DNA from: Kuenenia sp039794105
GTDB taxonomy: Bacteria; Planctomycetota; Brocadiia; Brocadiales; Brocadiaceae
Assembly (NCBI RefSeq): GCF_039794105.1
Contig: NZ_JBDIWA010000024.1
Location: forward strand, 1 to 49,103
Length of the DNA stretch: 49,103 nucleotides
Direction of reading: 5' to 3'
The position numbers were made by a program, and so were the translations under genes. Under the pieces are notes generated by a model that had not been told where the DNA came from, searched no databases, and saw nothing but the letters and a program-made list of their open reading frames with translations. Of this stretch, positions 16,753-25,882 are shown piece after piece (position 1 is the stretch's first letter; each line of letters starts with the position of its first letter).

Positions 16753-16780
16753 TTGAAATACAAGAAATTTTACCTATACT
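16753..16780 (+). promoter_or_regulatory. Candidate promoter of the TPR lipoprotein gene
   Basis: TTGAAA (16753-16758) and TATACT (16775-16780) are 16 bases apart, about 55 bases upstream of the lipoprotein start. It lies just after the HDH terminator, so the gene can be expressed independently of HDH. Confidence 0.5.
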
Positions 16781-16842
16781 TTCGTATACTTAATTATAAA
16801 CGATAAATATTCTACTTTTTATTTTCGTTGGAGATTCCGGCA

Positions 16843-18054
16843 ATGAAGTTAAAGTTTTTTTACCTGTTACTATTACTCTCTATGGTTTGTATATCATTGG
16901 CATGCGGCAAACGGGAGAAGCATATTGAGCTAGCAAACACTTTGGCAAAAGAAAATAAATTAGAAGAAGCACTTAGTGAATATACGAAAGCTATTGAGTC
17001 GGATAAGGCTTCCGAAATAGCATACTATGGCAGAGGTGATGTTTACTTTAAGCTGGGGAAATTAGAAGATGCTGCTAAGGATTTTCGAAGTGCTATTGAT
17101 ATAAAACCGGGCTTTATTGAGGCGCATAAAAAACTAGCAGAAACTTTTGATAAAATAGGCGCACCGCCAGATGAATTCCAAAAAAGAATTATTGCAATTG
17201 AAAATGAACCTGATAATCCGTTAACGCATGTGGAACTGGGCCTTTTTTTACATAAATTAGAACAAGATATCGATGCCATAGAAAATTATAAACATGCGTT
17301 GTCACTTGATCCAAATAACCCGTATATAATGTTTAACCTCGGCGTTGGTTATTTGGATATGGGCTTATATGATGATGCAGAAAAAATATTTAGCGATGCC
17401 ACTAAAATCGATGAGAATTATGATAATGCCCATTATAATCTTGCGATTGCATTGCATAGGCAGGGTAAAATTGATGAGGCGATAAAAGAGCTAAATACCA
17501 CTCTTGAAATCAATCCAAAATATTCCAATGTTTATGTTGTATTTGGTTTAATGAGTTTAAGAGAGAGAAAATTTGAAGAAGCCCTCGTCCATTATAATAA
17601 AGCAATGGAAATAAACCCGGAAAACATAGAAGCCCGGTATCAAAGGGCAATTGTCTATGCATTACAACAGCGGTACGACGAGGCCTTGGAAGAAAACAGG
17701 GAAGTATTGAGAAGAAATCCGAAACATGCTAATGCCGCATACAATATCGGTACGATTTATCATAGAATGGACCGGATGGACAAGGCAATGGAATGGTATG
17801 ATAAGATCACAAAGAAAATTGACCCTCTTTATGAAGATGCATATTATAACAGGGCTCAAATTTATAGTATGCAAGGGGATCACAGTAAGGCATATAGTGA
17901 CTATATGTCTTATTCTATGATTACAAAATGGAGAACAGGGAAAGACCCTGCTGTAGTTTACAATCAGGATGAAATAAAAGAATTATTCACGACTGCCGTA
18001 CCTGCTTTGCAAGAAGAAGTGCGTGATCAAAAATTAGAATTGAAAACGAATTAA
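16843..18054 (+). CDS. TPR-repeat lipoprotein next to HDH
   Basis: A 403-residue exported lipoprotein. A basic-hydrophobic signal ends in the lipobox SLAC with the lipidated cysteine at residue 21. The rest is about ten tandem tetratricopeptide repeats (for example LEEALSEYTKAIE, AYYGRGDVYFKLGKLEDAAKDF), an all-helical scaffold for protein-protein contacts. ATG 16843 follows GGAG by nine bases; the TTG five codons upstream is less convincing. Adjacency to HDH suggests, but does not prove, a role in assembly, localisation or docking of cytochrome complexes. Its end is 14 bases from the convergent adenine deaminase gene. Confidence 0.85.
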   Translation: MKLKFFYLLLLLSMVCISLACGKREKHIELANTLAKENKLEEALSEYTKAIESDKASEIAYYGRGDVYFKLGKLEDAAKDFRSAIDIKPGFIEAHKKLAETFDKIGAPPDEFQKRIIAIENEPDNPLTHVELGLFLHKLEQDIDAIENYKHALSLDPNNPYIMFNLGVGYLDMGLYDDAEKIFSDATKIDENYDNAHYNLAIALHRQGKIDEAIKELNTTLEINPKYSNVYVVFGLMSLRERKFEEALVHYNKAMEINPENIEARYQRAIVYALQQRYDEALEENREVLRRNPKHANAAYNIGTIYHRMDRMDKAMEWYDKITKKIDPLYEDAYYNRAQIYSMQGDHSKAYSDYMSYSMITKWRTGKDPAVVYNQDEIKELFTTAVPALQEEVRDQKLELKTN

Positions 18055-18068
18055 ATAGACACTGTCTG

Positions 18069-19118
18069 TTATCGTTCAAATGCATAATTGAACGATTCTT
18101 CAGTTAAGTGTGGTTGGTGTTTCAGCATAAAACTGTCGAGTTCTTTTAATAATGACATCTTCTCTTTTGCTGTCAGGAATGTCGCCTGAAAGGAATTCTT
18201 GGCGAGCCGGTAAATATCGTTATGATCTAAACACAAAGCTTCCTGAACAGCAAGGAAGTTTTCATTTATGTATCCGCCAAAATAAGCGGGGTCATCAGAA
18301 TTGATGGTGACGTGCAGCCCCATATCAAGCATCTTTTTTAAAGGATGCTCCTTCAGAGAATCAAATAGATGTAATTTTATATTAGATAAGGGACACACCG
18401 TCAAGGGGATGCTCTCCGCCTTTAACATATCCACTAATTGCATATCTTGTACACAGGCAATTCCATGGTCAATACGCAATGCTTTCAGATCATGTAAGGC
18501 CTGCCAGATGTATTCTGAAGGGCCTTCTTCTCCTGCATGCGCAACCGTGAGAAATCCTTCCTGCCTAGCTCTTGCAAAAACAGAAGCAAATTTTTTGGGA
18601 GGATACCCAACCTCGTATGAATCCAGGCCAACGCCAATAATCCATTCTCTGTAAGGTAAAGACAGCAACAGTGCTTCCATTGCCGACTCTACACTCATAC
18701 AGCGTTGAAAACACATTATCAACCTGGCGGAAATGCCTAGTTTCTTTTCTCCATCCATCATGGCTCCTAAAATACCCATAAAAACGGACTCAAACGATAT
18801 ACCTCTTGTTATGTGAGCTTGCGGGTCAAAAAACATTTCTGTATGCAGTATATGTTGTGAGGATGCTTTTTTCAGATAGTTCCATGTTGTTTCATAGAAA
18901 TCCTGTTCAGTTAATAGTACCTGGATGCCGCTGTAATATATCTCCAAAAAAGACGGGAGGTCTTTAAATGTATATGCCCTTCGCACATCTTCTACCGATT
19001 TATACGGGAGTTTTATTTTGTTCCTCTCTGCAATGGCAACCATAAGTTGGGGTTCTAATGTGCCTTCTATATGAACATGAAGCTCCGCCTTTGGAATACC
19101 GCAAATAAATTCATTCAT
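18069..19118 (-). CDS. Adenine deaminase (adenosine deaminase-like family)
   Basis: A 349-residue zinc amidohydrolase of purine salvage. Metal-binding His14 and His16 are in AELHVHIEGT. GLDSYEVGYPP, VAHAGEEG, RIDHGIAC and INSDDPAYFGG are the successive active-site segments. The GLDSxEVGxPP motif and compact N-terminus fit the type-2 adenine deaminase subgroup (converting adenine to hypoxanthine) better than true adenosine deaminase; I put the subgroup at about 75 percent. A single gene on the minus strand, starting ATG 19118. Confidence 0.85.
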   Translation of the reverse strand: MNEFICGIPKAELHVHIEGTLEPQLMVAIAERNKIKLPYKSVEDVRRAYTFKDLPSFLEIYYSGIQVLLTEQDFYETTWNYLKKASSQHILHTEMFFDPQAHITRGISFESVFMGILGAMMDGEKKLGISARLIMCFQRCMSVESAMEALLLSLPYREWIIGVGLDSYEVGYPPKKFASVFARARQEGFLTVAHAGEEGPSEYIWQALHDLKALRIDHGIACVQDMQLVDMLKAESIPLTVCPLSNIKLHLFDSLKEHPLKKMLDMGLHVTINSDDPAYFGGYINENFLAVQEALCLDHNDIYRLAKNSFQATFLTAKEKMSLLKELDSFMLKHQPHLTEESFNYAFER

Positions 19119-19189
19119 ACGTTTTCGAATTAACTCTCCACTATGAGGGAAAAAATCCTTTTCACAATATTTTATAAATAAAAATGTAT

Positions 19190-19218
19190 GCCTTTTTCGG
19201 GTCCTTGCCGAAAAAGGC
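19190..19218 (-). terminator. Terminator hairpin after the glycosyltransferase cluster
   Basis: GCCTTTTTCGG and its exact reverse complement CCGAAAAAGGC (11-bp stem) surround a seven-base loop. On the minus strand it is followed by an AT-rich T-run. It lies 105 bases past the last cluster gene and upstream of the adenine deaminase start; the remainder of 19119-19322 has nothing recognisable. Confidence 0.6.
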
Positions 19219-19322
19219 TACGATTTAAATACAGGCGTAATTATTGAAAGAAACAGCGTATTACAATACATTGACAAAATTTTACTACTGTTTGGTGTCG
19301 TGTGTAGTCAACAAAGCCGGAG

Positions 19323-20582
19323 CTATTCCTTTTTATATTTTTCTATTAAATAAGGTTTTTGTTTTTCAAACTCCCTTGCCTGTAATTCTATGACGTCTTC
19401 TGCTTCTGTGGAATCCTTTTCCTTCACTTCACTGCAATATGATGCTGTCCGTCCGAAATAAAGGGGTGTTAACATGTCAACAAGCCGCCTTCTGTTCCTT
19501 TGCCAGTGGTTATAAGTAAAGGCAAAGTCACACAATATCCTCGCCCAAAGATCTGGAGGGAAATGTATCTCTCCTGTTTTGTTGAAATCTATTGAAATCT
19601 CATATAAACGGTTAAAATTCTCAGTATCAAGAATCTGTTCATAAAAGGGTTCAAATTGTTCAAACCCATCGCTGAATTCTGCCAGTAATTTTGTAAAATT
19701 AACCGATACCGGCTCAACCTTTGCCGCCTCGCTGGTAATTCCAACAGTTTCTATATCTGCAGTCTTTTCCGCTTGTTTCCACTTTGATTCATATTTATTC
19801 ATCAGATAATATAAAGTGCTGATAACCTGCTGAAACATGGGACCAAGATCCGCCGCCGGGTCTTTTGCATTATGAACCTTTGTTCCTAAATGTGCTTGTA
19901 CAATTTTAAACCCTTCATTAAGGGCAGTAGTCGTCATCCAGACGTCTATTCCAAAACGGGCAACGTCTGACTCCCACACATCCTCGTTTACATAATATGC
20001 CGCCAGGTCGCCGCAAAACCCAAAATCTCCGCCAATGGGCTGCCGGATTTTTGCACCATATAAAGCACGGGTAAGCGGATAAACAATGTTGTTTGTAATG
20101 GTGCCATCATATTTATGGCGAAGATATAAAGGGGCAACAAAACCTGCCTGTTTGTTTATAATGGGGTCAGCAAGCATTTTAATCCATTCCGGTGTAATGC
20201 TCCTCAAATCAGCATCAACAACAACGATGGCGTCTGCCTTCAATAATTGGGCAACTTCAAAAATTGCCCGAAATGCCGTTCCCTTTCCCGGAGTACCGCG
20301 ATAAATCGTTACGCGGCGTTCAATGCCGTCAGGAATGGTTTCGGAGTAAGCTTTTTCACGTGTGTCGTCAAGGGAACCTCCATCGGAAACAAATATAGCG
20401 CATTTTTTGTCCGGGTAATATTTTTTTAGCCCTTCAGCGGATACGGCTACAACATGTGAAATGGTGTCTTCGCAATTATAGCAAGGAATGCCGACCATTA
20501 TGTCCACCTCCTGCATTTTGCTTATCCACATGTGTACATTTTGACGAACGGCTGATGAGTACTTCTTTGTTAAATTTATCAT
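19323..20582 (-). CDS. GT-A glycosyltransferase (family 2/78-like)
   Basis: A 419-residue soluble glycosyltransferase. GIPCYN at residues 31-36 opens the nucleotide-binding fold. DAD at 123-125 is the metal/sugar-nucleotide motif, and QPIGGDFGF plus RFGIDVW follow. These last motifs and the His-containing segment TKVHNAKDPAADL resemble mannosylglycerate synthase of Rhodothermus (GT78). The C-terminal 150 residues are helical. The start ATG 20582 sits behind AAGGAAGGGG. It lies 114 bases downstream of the GpgS-like gene on the same strand and probably acts in the same solute pathway, possibly adding a second sugar. Donor and acceptor are not determined. Confidence 0.75.
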   Translation of the reverse strand: MINLTKKYSSAVRQNVHMWISKMQEVDIMVGIPCYNCEDTISHVVAVSAEGLKKYYPDKKCAIFVSDGGSLDDTREKAYSETIPDGIERRVTIYRGTPGKGTAFRAIFEVAQLLKADAIVVVDADLRSITPEWIKMLADPIINKQAGFVAPLYLRHKYDGTITNNIVYPLTRALYGAKIRQPIGGDFGFCGDLAAYYVNEDVWESDVARFGIDVWMTTTALNEGFKIVQAHLGTKVHNAKDPAADLGPMFQQVISTLYYLMNKYESKWKQAEKTADIETVGITSEAAKVEPVSVNFTKLLAEFSDGFEQFEPFYEQILDTENFNRLYEISIDFNKTGEIHFPPDLWARILCDFAFTYNHWQRNRRRLVDMLTPLYFGRTASYCSEVKEKDSTEAEDVIELQAREFEKQKPYLIEKYKKE

Positions 20583-20696
20583 AAAATCCCCCCCTTCCTT
20601 TTGTTTATCCCCGGTTAATTATAAAATTACTCTGTATCGATGCACAATCTTTACCCCTACTTCATAAGTCAAAAAATGTAAGGTATATTTTTCAGA

Positions 20697-21914
20697 TTAT
20701 CGCATTTTTGTATTATCAGCTTCTACTGCAACAATTAATTTATTAAAGAAATCGGGAATTGCGGAAATAATCCTGTTCCAATTAGGAATAAAAGGTATCC
20801 CCGAAGGGTCATTTAGAAATTGTTCTCCTGCTATGCCAATACTTTTGGCGAATGCGTCAACTGCATTCATTTCCTGATGACGGTCAAAAACAAGCCCGTT
20901 AATTGCAGAGTCGTGGTTGTACTTTTCAATGAATTCATGACCAGCCCTTTGGTATGTAGCCCTCAGTGTTCTAAAGCATTCACCTGAGAAAACGACCCCC
21001 ATACTTGCCAGATTTTTGTAAATAGATTTGGCAATATCAATGCTCATTTTGGTAAGCCCTGTGGTTGGGTCTTCGTCAGATAACGGTTGATGTTTGTGTT
21101 CATACGTTTCACACAAATCAACCTGGCAAATCCTTCTCATCGAACAATTTCTGTAAACTTCAGCCAAAACACCCACCTCTAGCCCCCAATCTCCCGGTAT
21201 TCTGTTAATACGTGCAAGGTCGGTTGCCATTGAAAATTCTCCTGCAAGCGGATAACGAAAGCTGTCGAGGTATTCGAGGAAATCGTTATTGCCTATTATT
21301 TTTTTCAACGACCTGATGAAAGGAGTCACAAATAACCTTGTGACACGGCCGTGCATACGATCGGTAATACGGTGATAGTATCCTTTGCAGAATTCAAAAT
21401 CCAAATTGGGATTTACCACAGGATAGCATAATCGCGCCAAAAGTTCACGGCTATAGTTTGTAATGTCACAATCATGCAAAGCAATTACTTTTGATTTTTC
21501 TGTCGCCAGCACATATCCATAAGCGAGCCATGCTGACCGTCCCTTTCCGTCAATGCCCGCAGATATCTTCTCGTCCGTTAAAAGCTTATACAAATTTTGA
21601 ATATTTTCTCCGTCATTCCAGATTAATTTTGTTTCCTGAGGAAGAACCGAAAAAAACCGTTTTGCTTCGATAAACTCGCTTTCATTAAACCGTCCAAGCG
21701 TCACAACAACCTGGCTTATATACTTTACCTCTTTAAGCTGTTCAACGATTCCCCGTAAAGCAGTTCCTTTCAGTTCAACGGGCGTCGTCGGCAAAACAAG
21801 CGCAACAGGCCGTGAATAGGCATATTGTTCAATGCCATGCTCTATCTTTTCTATTGTGGTGGTGTCAAACCTGTGAATTGTGGTAATCTCGCCATTTTGA
21901 AAAAAATCTCCCAT
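20697..21914 (-). CDS. Glucosyl-3-phosphoglycerate synthase-like glycosyltransferase
   Basis: A 405-residue retaining GT-A enzyme of the GpgS/MpgS type (GT81-like), which transfers a hexose from a sugar nucleotide to 3-phosphoglycerate. GKGRSAWLA (123-131), metal motif DCD (148-150), FSMATDLARINRIPGDWGLE and YEHKHQPLS are the conserved blocks. The next upstream gene, 13 bases away, is a matching HAD phosphatase that would dephosphorylate the product to glucosylglycerate or mannosylglycerate, compatible solutes made under salt stress or nitrogen limitation. ATG 21914 follows GAGGAAA. Whether the sugar is glucose or mannose cannot be settled from sequence; I lean to glucose. Confidence 0.8.
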   Translation of the reverse strand: MGDFFQNGEITTIHRFDTTTIEKIEHGIEQYAYSRPVALVLPTTPVELKGTALRGIVEQLKEVKYISQVVVTLGRFNESEFIEAKRFFSVLPQETKLIWNDGENIQNLYKLLTDEKISAGIDGKGRSAWLAYGYVLATEKSKVIALHDCDITNYSRELLARLCYPVVNPNLDFEFCKGYYHRITDRMHGRVTRLFVTPFIRSLKKIIGNNDFLEYLDSFRYPLAGEFSMATDLARINRIPGDWGLEVGVLAEVYRNCSMRRICQVDLCETYEHKHQPLSDEDPTTGLTKMSIDIAKSIYKNLASMGVVFSGECFRTLRATYQRAGHEFIEKYNHDSAINGLVFDRHQEMNAVDAFAKSIGIAGEQFLNDPSGIPFIPNWNRIISAIPDFFNKLIVAVEADNTKMR

Positions 21915-21927
21915 GTTTTTCCTCTTT

Positions 21928-22737
21928 TTATAGGTCTTTGAATATCCTTAATATCTCCCTGTTCCAACCTGCCGGGCCAATTCCATCGGCATAAACAAGA
22001 TTTGGAAGCTGAATCCTTTTATCATAATCTCCCGTCTTCTTCCGGACAATAACGGGAACATCTACCGCGGCTAACATAGGCAGATCTATATGGCTGTCGC
22101 CAATGCCAACTGTGCGTATTTGATCATGATAATGATCGCAATACATATTGATTAGCATTTTTACTGCTTTCCCCTTGTCGGTGTTTAAGCTAAAAATGTG
22201 ATGAAAACGTCCTCCTTCCATAAAATTAAAACCCAAAGCATTAAACATCTTTTTGATTTTGTTAATATTTTCATGACCACTTTCTATAAAAATTGGTTCA
22301 GAATAAAGACGCTGTTTCGCGCGTATCGCGGCAGAAATATCGATTTCCGTAATGGCCGAAATTTTCTCGGGCGTTAAATCGGAAAAACCTGTTATGGCAA
22401 TACCGCAAGATTCCCTTATCTTGTGTAATGCAGCTACGATTTCCTTATAGGGGGTTCCAAGCCTGACTATGCTATAGTTCCCGTTTTTTTTATCCATGAC
22501 AGAATTGAAATATCCCTCCGGTATAATAATAGCACCGCCATTTTCAGGAATAAAAGGGTCTTTATTGTCCAGTTTTTCGCGATATACCTCAATCTCTGCC
22601 TGTGTTTTACTCGTACAGATTACTACAGGAATGTTACGCTCACGAACCAACGCCAGCGCCTCTTTTGCCTTTTCGAAGGAATAGGTGGTATGGTCTAACA
22701 ACGTTCCGTCCAGATCAGTTATTATGATATACTTCAT
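21928..22737 (-). CDS. Mannosyl/glucosyl-3-phosphoglycerate phosphatase (HAD IIB)
   Basis: A 269-residue HAD-superfamily phosphatase. The nucleophile and acid are Asp8 and Asp10 in TDLDGTLLD. Motif II lies in VVICTSKTQAE, the cap domain holds FIPENGGAI, and motif IV is VGIGDSHIDLPML. This pattern is that of MpgP/GpgP, which release free mannosyl- or glucosylglycerate. It starts ATG 22737, overlapping the permease stop by four bases (ATGA), and is followed by the GpgS-like gene, so the three are translationally linked. Confidence 0.86.
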   Translation of the reverse strand: MKYIIITDLDGTLLDHTTYSFEKAKEALALVRERNIPVVICTSKTQAEIEVYREKLDNKDPFIPENGGAIIIPEGYFNSVMDKKNGNYSIVRLGTPYKEIVAALHKIRESCGIAITGFSDLTPEKISAITEIDISAAIRAKQRLYSEPIFIESGHENINKIKKMFNALGFNFMEGGRFHHIFSLNTDKGKAVKMLINMYCDHYHDQIRTVGIGDSHIDLPMLAAVDVPVIVRKKTGDYDKRIQLPNLVYADGIGPAGWNREILRIFKDL

Positions 22738-23612
22738 AGTTGATTTGTCTCCGTTTTCCCAAAAGACTTTTTCATGTAAAAATAGCTGAACCCTGCGACC
22801 AGAAGCAAAATAAACACAGAAGCTGCAGCTCCCTGTCCGAAATCGCCTTTATAAAAGAAAAGTCTGTAAGAATATACCGATAACGTTTCAGTTGCTCCCC
22901 CTGGTCCGCCGCCTGTCAAAACATAAACAAGATCAAATATCCTTAAGGCATCAATTGCACGGAACAAAACGGCCACCCCCAATATGGGTAATATTAATGG
23001 AAGCGTTATGTATCTGAAAGACTGCCAACTGTTTGCCCCATCTATTATGGAAGCCTTGTATATTTCACGCGGTATGGCAGAAAGGCCCGCCCATACAATT
23101 ATAGCCACAAACGGAGACGTCTTCCAGACGTCTGCCATCACCAGGGATAAAAAAGCGACAAATGAATTTCCGAGCCAATTAATTCTGCCAATTTCAATAA
23201 TTCTTAAAAGATAATTCAAAATGCCAAGGTTGTAATCCAGCATCCATTGCCACATTCTGGCCGTTACTACAGTCGGTATTATCCAGGGTATTAATATAAA
23301 AATCCCCAAAAACCCTTTTTTTTCAGAAATAAGATTGAGGATAAGCCCAAAGCATAAACCTACTATTGCCTCAAGAGATATCGAAACAAAGGTGAAAAGA
23401 AGGGTAAAAAAAAGAGCATGCCAAAAGCGTGAATACGATACTAAAACTTTGTAATTATGAAAACCATTAAATGTTTCGTCAGGCAGTATTGTTTTTGAGT
23501 TTTTGAAAGAAAGCACAAGCGTATCAATGAACGGGAAAAGACTAAACAGCGCCACTAATACTAATCCGGGGATTAAGCAGAAATATGGGAATCTATTCCT
23601 TTGCAAAATCAT
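22734..23612 (-). CDS. Sugar ABC transporter permease (MalF/UgpA type)
   Basis: A 292-residue inner-membrane protein with six predicted helices. It has the ATPase-contact EAA-like loop (GLSAIPREIYKASIIDGANSW) and the conserved GGPGGATETLSVY segment of CUT1 sugar permeases. It overlaps the binding-protein gene by 20 bases and the phosphatase by 4. CUT1 importers need a second permease (MalG type) and an ATPase; neither is in this cluster, so those must be shared from elsewhere. The likely ligand is the compatible solute or a related disaccharide. Confidence 0.88.
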   Translation of the reverse strand: MILQRNRFPYFCLIPGLVLVALFSLFPFIDTLVLSFKNSKTILPDETFNGFHNYKVLVSYSRFWHALFFTLLFTFVSISLEAIVGLCFGLILNLISEKKGFLGIFILIPWIIPTVVTARMWQWMLDYNLGILNYLLRIIEIGRINWLGNSFVAFLSLVMADVWKTSPFVAIIVWAGLSAIPREIYKASIIDGANSWQSFRYITLPLILPILGVAVLFRAIDALRIFDLVYVLTGGGPGGATETLSVYSYRLFFYKGDFGQGAAASVFILLLVAGFSYFYMKKSFGKTETNQL

Positions 23613-24873
23613 CCTTAATCCTTTCTATTTTATCCTGCATGATCTGCAATGCCTCCTGAATTTCCATTTGGCGGGATAATACCTTGCTGAGATATTTCTG
23701 CAAGACGTCGCTAATCCATTGATAATACGGAACATTTGGCCGCATTTGTATATTTTCAAGCGACTGTTCTACTATTGGGAGGAAGGGCAATTTTTCAGTT
23801 AATTCCGTATCTTTATACAAGGAACTTCTCGTAGGGGCCCACGATACATTTTCTGCCAGTCTTTTCTGAACTTTGGCAGAGGTTAAAAATTCAATTAATT
23901 TCCATGCCTGTGCTTTTTTCCCGGAGTTTGCATTTATTGCCAGATGCCATCCACCACATACGGAAGCAAACGATCCATCAGAAAACCTTGGCAACAGGGC
24001 AACACCTACTTTGTCTTTCATCATAATGTCTTCCTGGCATAAATCCCACACATATGTCCAATTCCTCAAAAAAAGTCCCTTGCCTTGTTGGAACAAATGC
24101 CTTGAAGATTCCTCCATTAGCTCGCTATAAGTATTTTGGGGAGAGATTTTATATTTCCAGATTAAATCATGCATGAGCTGGAGGGCTGTTTTGTTTTGTG
24201 CAGAATCTATCACAGCATTTCCGGTATCATCAATTATTTGACCATTGTTACTGCCAATAAATTCTATAAAATTGCAAACCAAACCCTCATACTGCTTGCC
24301 CTGCCATAAATATCCGTAAACATCTTCCTTTCCGGAAATTTTTTCACATACCGCCACAAACTGACCCCAGTCAACAGGCAGGGTAAGATGATATTTTTCC
24401 AGTAAATCTTTCCTATAATAGAGAAGTCCTATATTAATATTCCAGGGAATCGCATAAAGGGTATTATTATAAACATTCGTTTTTTCCGTTATAGGAATGA
24501 ACGCACCTCGTTCTTTGCTACTAATACGGGCATCCAGAGGCTCAAGCCAATGTGCTGATGCGAACTCAGGGATCCAAATGGTATCGATTCGCATAACATC
24601 TACATACTTGGTTCCGGCGCCTAACGTGGAGAGATAATAGTGGTGTTGTTGATCTGAGGGGGAGGGAAGGGCATTTAATTTTACTTTTATTCCATGATTT
24701 TCTTTTTCATACGCAGCAATTATTTCTCTAATAAAGGAAATTTCTTTTGTGCCTGCGCCAACACTAAAAACAATTTCATCTGTTTTTTCCTGTTTTAAAA
24801 ATGTATAAACAATCCAAGTCCCTAACAAAAAATACACTGATAATACGGCAATTAGTCTTATATTGAATTTCAA
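23593..24873 (-). CDS. ABC sugar-binding protein, family 1
   Basis: A 426-residue extracellular solute-binding protein. The N-terminal hydrophobic segment (about residues 7-26) lacks a lipobox cysteine and may be an uncleaved membrane anchor. The remainder has the type-1 fold: IREIIAAYEKENHGIKV, DVMRIDTIWIPEFA, the hinge YAIPWNINIGLLYYRKDLLE, and a C-terminal FLTSAKVQKRLAE. It resembles trehalose/maltose-type binding proteins. The start is TTG at 24873 with a weak ribosome site. First transport gene of a tight operon: binding protein, permease, phosphatase, synthase. Confidence 0.87.
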   Translation of the reverse strand: MKFNIRLIAVLSVYFLLGTWIVYTFLKQEKTDEIVFSVGAGTKEISFIREIIAAYEKENHGIKVKLNALPSPSDQQHHYYLSTLGAGTKYVDVMRIDTIWIPEFASAHWLEPLDARISSKERGAFIPITEKTNVYNNTLYAIPWNINIGLLYYRKDLLEKYHLTLPVDWGQFVAVCEKISGKEDVYGYLWQGKQYEGLVCNFIEFIGSNNGQIIDDTGNAVIDSAQNKTALQLMHDLIWKYKISPQNTYSELMEESSRHLFQQGKGLFLRNWTYVWDLCQEDIMMKDKVGVALLPRFSDGSFASVCGGWHLAINANSGKKAQAWKLIEFLTSAKVQKRLAENVSWAPTRSSLYKDTELTEKLPFLPIVEQSLENIQMRPNVPYYQWISDVLQKYLSKVLSRQMEIQEALQIMQDKIERIKDDFAKE

Positions 24874-24906
24874 CTGAAATCTCTGTGTTTACCTATAGAC
24901 AAGGAA

Positions 24907-25689
24907 TTACCTGCCATGCCCGGCAGGATTAAAAACCTCTCTTGCCTCCCGATTCCATGCTTTCTGTTTTTTAATTAATTCTTCCAATTCTTTTACGTTT
25001 AAAATATTTTGTTGCAGAAAATATTCACCGAAAGGACGCTGAAGCATCCGCTGTCTTCCCAGAAGGGCCAAATACTGAAAATGTGTTATAAAACCGTTCC
25101 GGCATGCGTATTCGGCGAATTTTTCACGATGGTTTCTTGTTGTTAAGATGCTTCGTATATCTTCAGTCGTTAAAATATTCCAATCTCTTGCAAGCTGCCC
25201 GATAAGCGGTCTTTGCTTCCTCTGCCAGAAAATAGCGGACAGCAATGTCCTCCACGAAATAGCGCCTGAATAATACATATATTGACCAATCAGTAGTTTC
25301 CGCTTTGGAACGCTGCCTTTGTAAAAAAGTTCTTTAACATCGTTTTGTTTTTTAGAATGCGCCGCATGCCTTGCAGTCTTTTGTACGTCAGCCCTTCGTT
25401 TTGTTGTTTTGTCACCGACTATAAGCACTTTTGCACTTTGGCTTTTAATGTAAAGAGTTAGTCTCTCATACGCCAGCACTACCTCCTTAAAATGCTGTAT
25501 CATATCGCATTCTAACCTTCCCAGCGTTTTAGCCCTGTCCGGGTGGGTTTCCAGTACCTTCTTCCTGTAAACCATCTTGAGTTCGGAAGGCAACATGTTT
25601 TGCAGGAAATTGGTGATATTTACAATGTCAGGGCCAAATAACAAACGGCAATCATTGAGAAGTTCTGTTCCGGATATAATATCTGGCAT
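24907..25689 (-). CDS. J-domain protein of unknown role
   Basis: A 260-residue protein with an N-terminal J-domain: the HPD tripeptide that activates Hsp70 is at residues 49-51 (LETHPDRA). The rest has a Lys-rich linker and a C-terminal region with repeated elements IGQYMYYSGAISWRTLL, IGQLARDWNILTTEDI and FGEYFLQQNILNVKELEEL. These read as three copies of a roughly 40-residue helical unit. It lies 33 bases upstream of the binding-protein gene, so it is probably first in the solute operon. ATG 25689 follows AAAGGGGAAA. It would recruit DnaK to an unknown client. Confidence 0.7.
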   Translation of the reverse strand: MPDIISGTELLNDCRLLFGPDIVNITNFLQNMLPSELKMVYRKKVLETHPDRAKTLGRLECDMIQHFKEVVLAYERLTLYIKSQSAKVLIVGDKTTKRRADVQKTARHAAHSKKQNDVKELFYKGSVPKRKLLIGQYMYYSGAISWRTLLSAIFWQRKQRPLIGQLARDWNILTTEDIRSILTTRNHREKFAEYACRNGFITHFQYLALLGRQRMLQRPFGEYFLQQNILNVKELEELIKKQKAWNREAREVFNPAGHGR

Positions 25690-25882
25690 TATTTCCCCTT
25701 TATCAGGTTATCACTGCTTGGTATACAGGAAATAAAAAACATACAGGATTTTGTCGTTACAATAAAAGAATTTTTTTGCCTTGTCAAGCCATAAAACATT
25801 TTACTTCATATAGCCAGACACTGTTAAATTGTAGGAACGTGTGCATCTCTACTTTTTGGTTGAGGCTTTGTTTCGCTATGCA

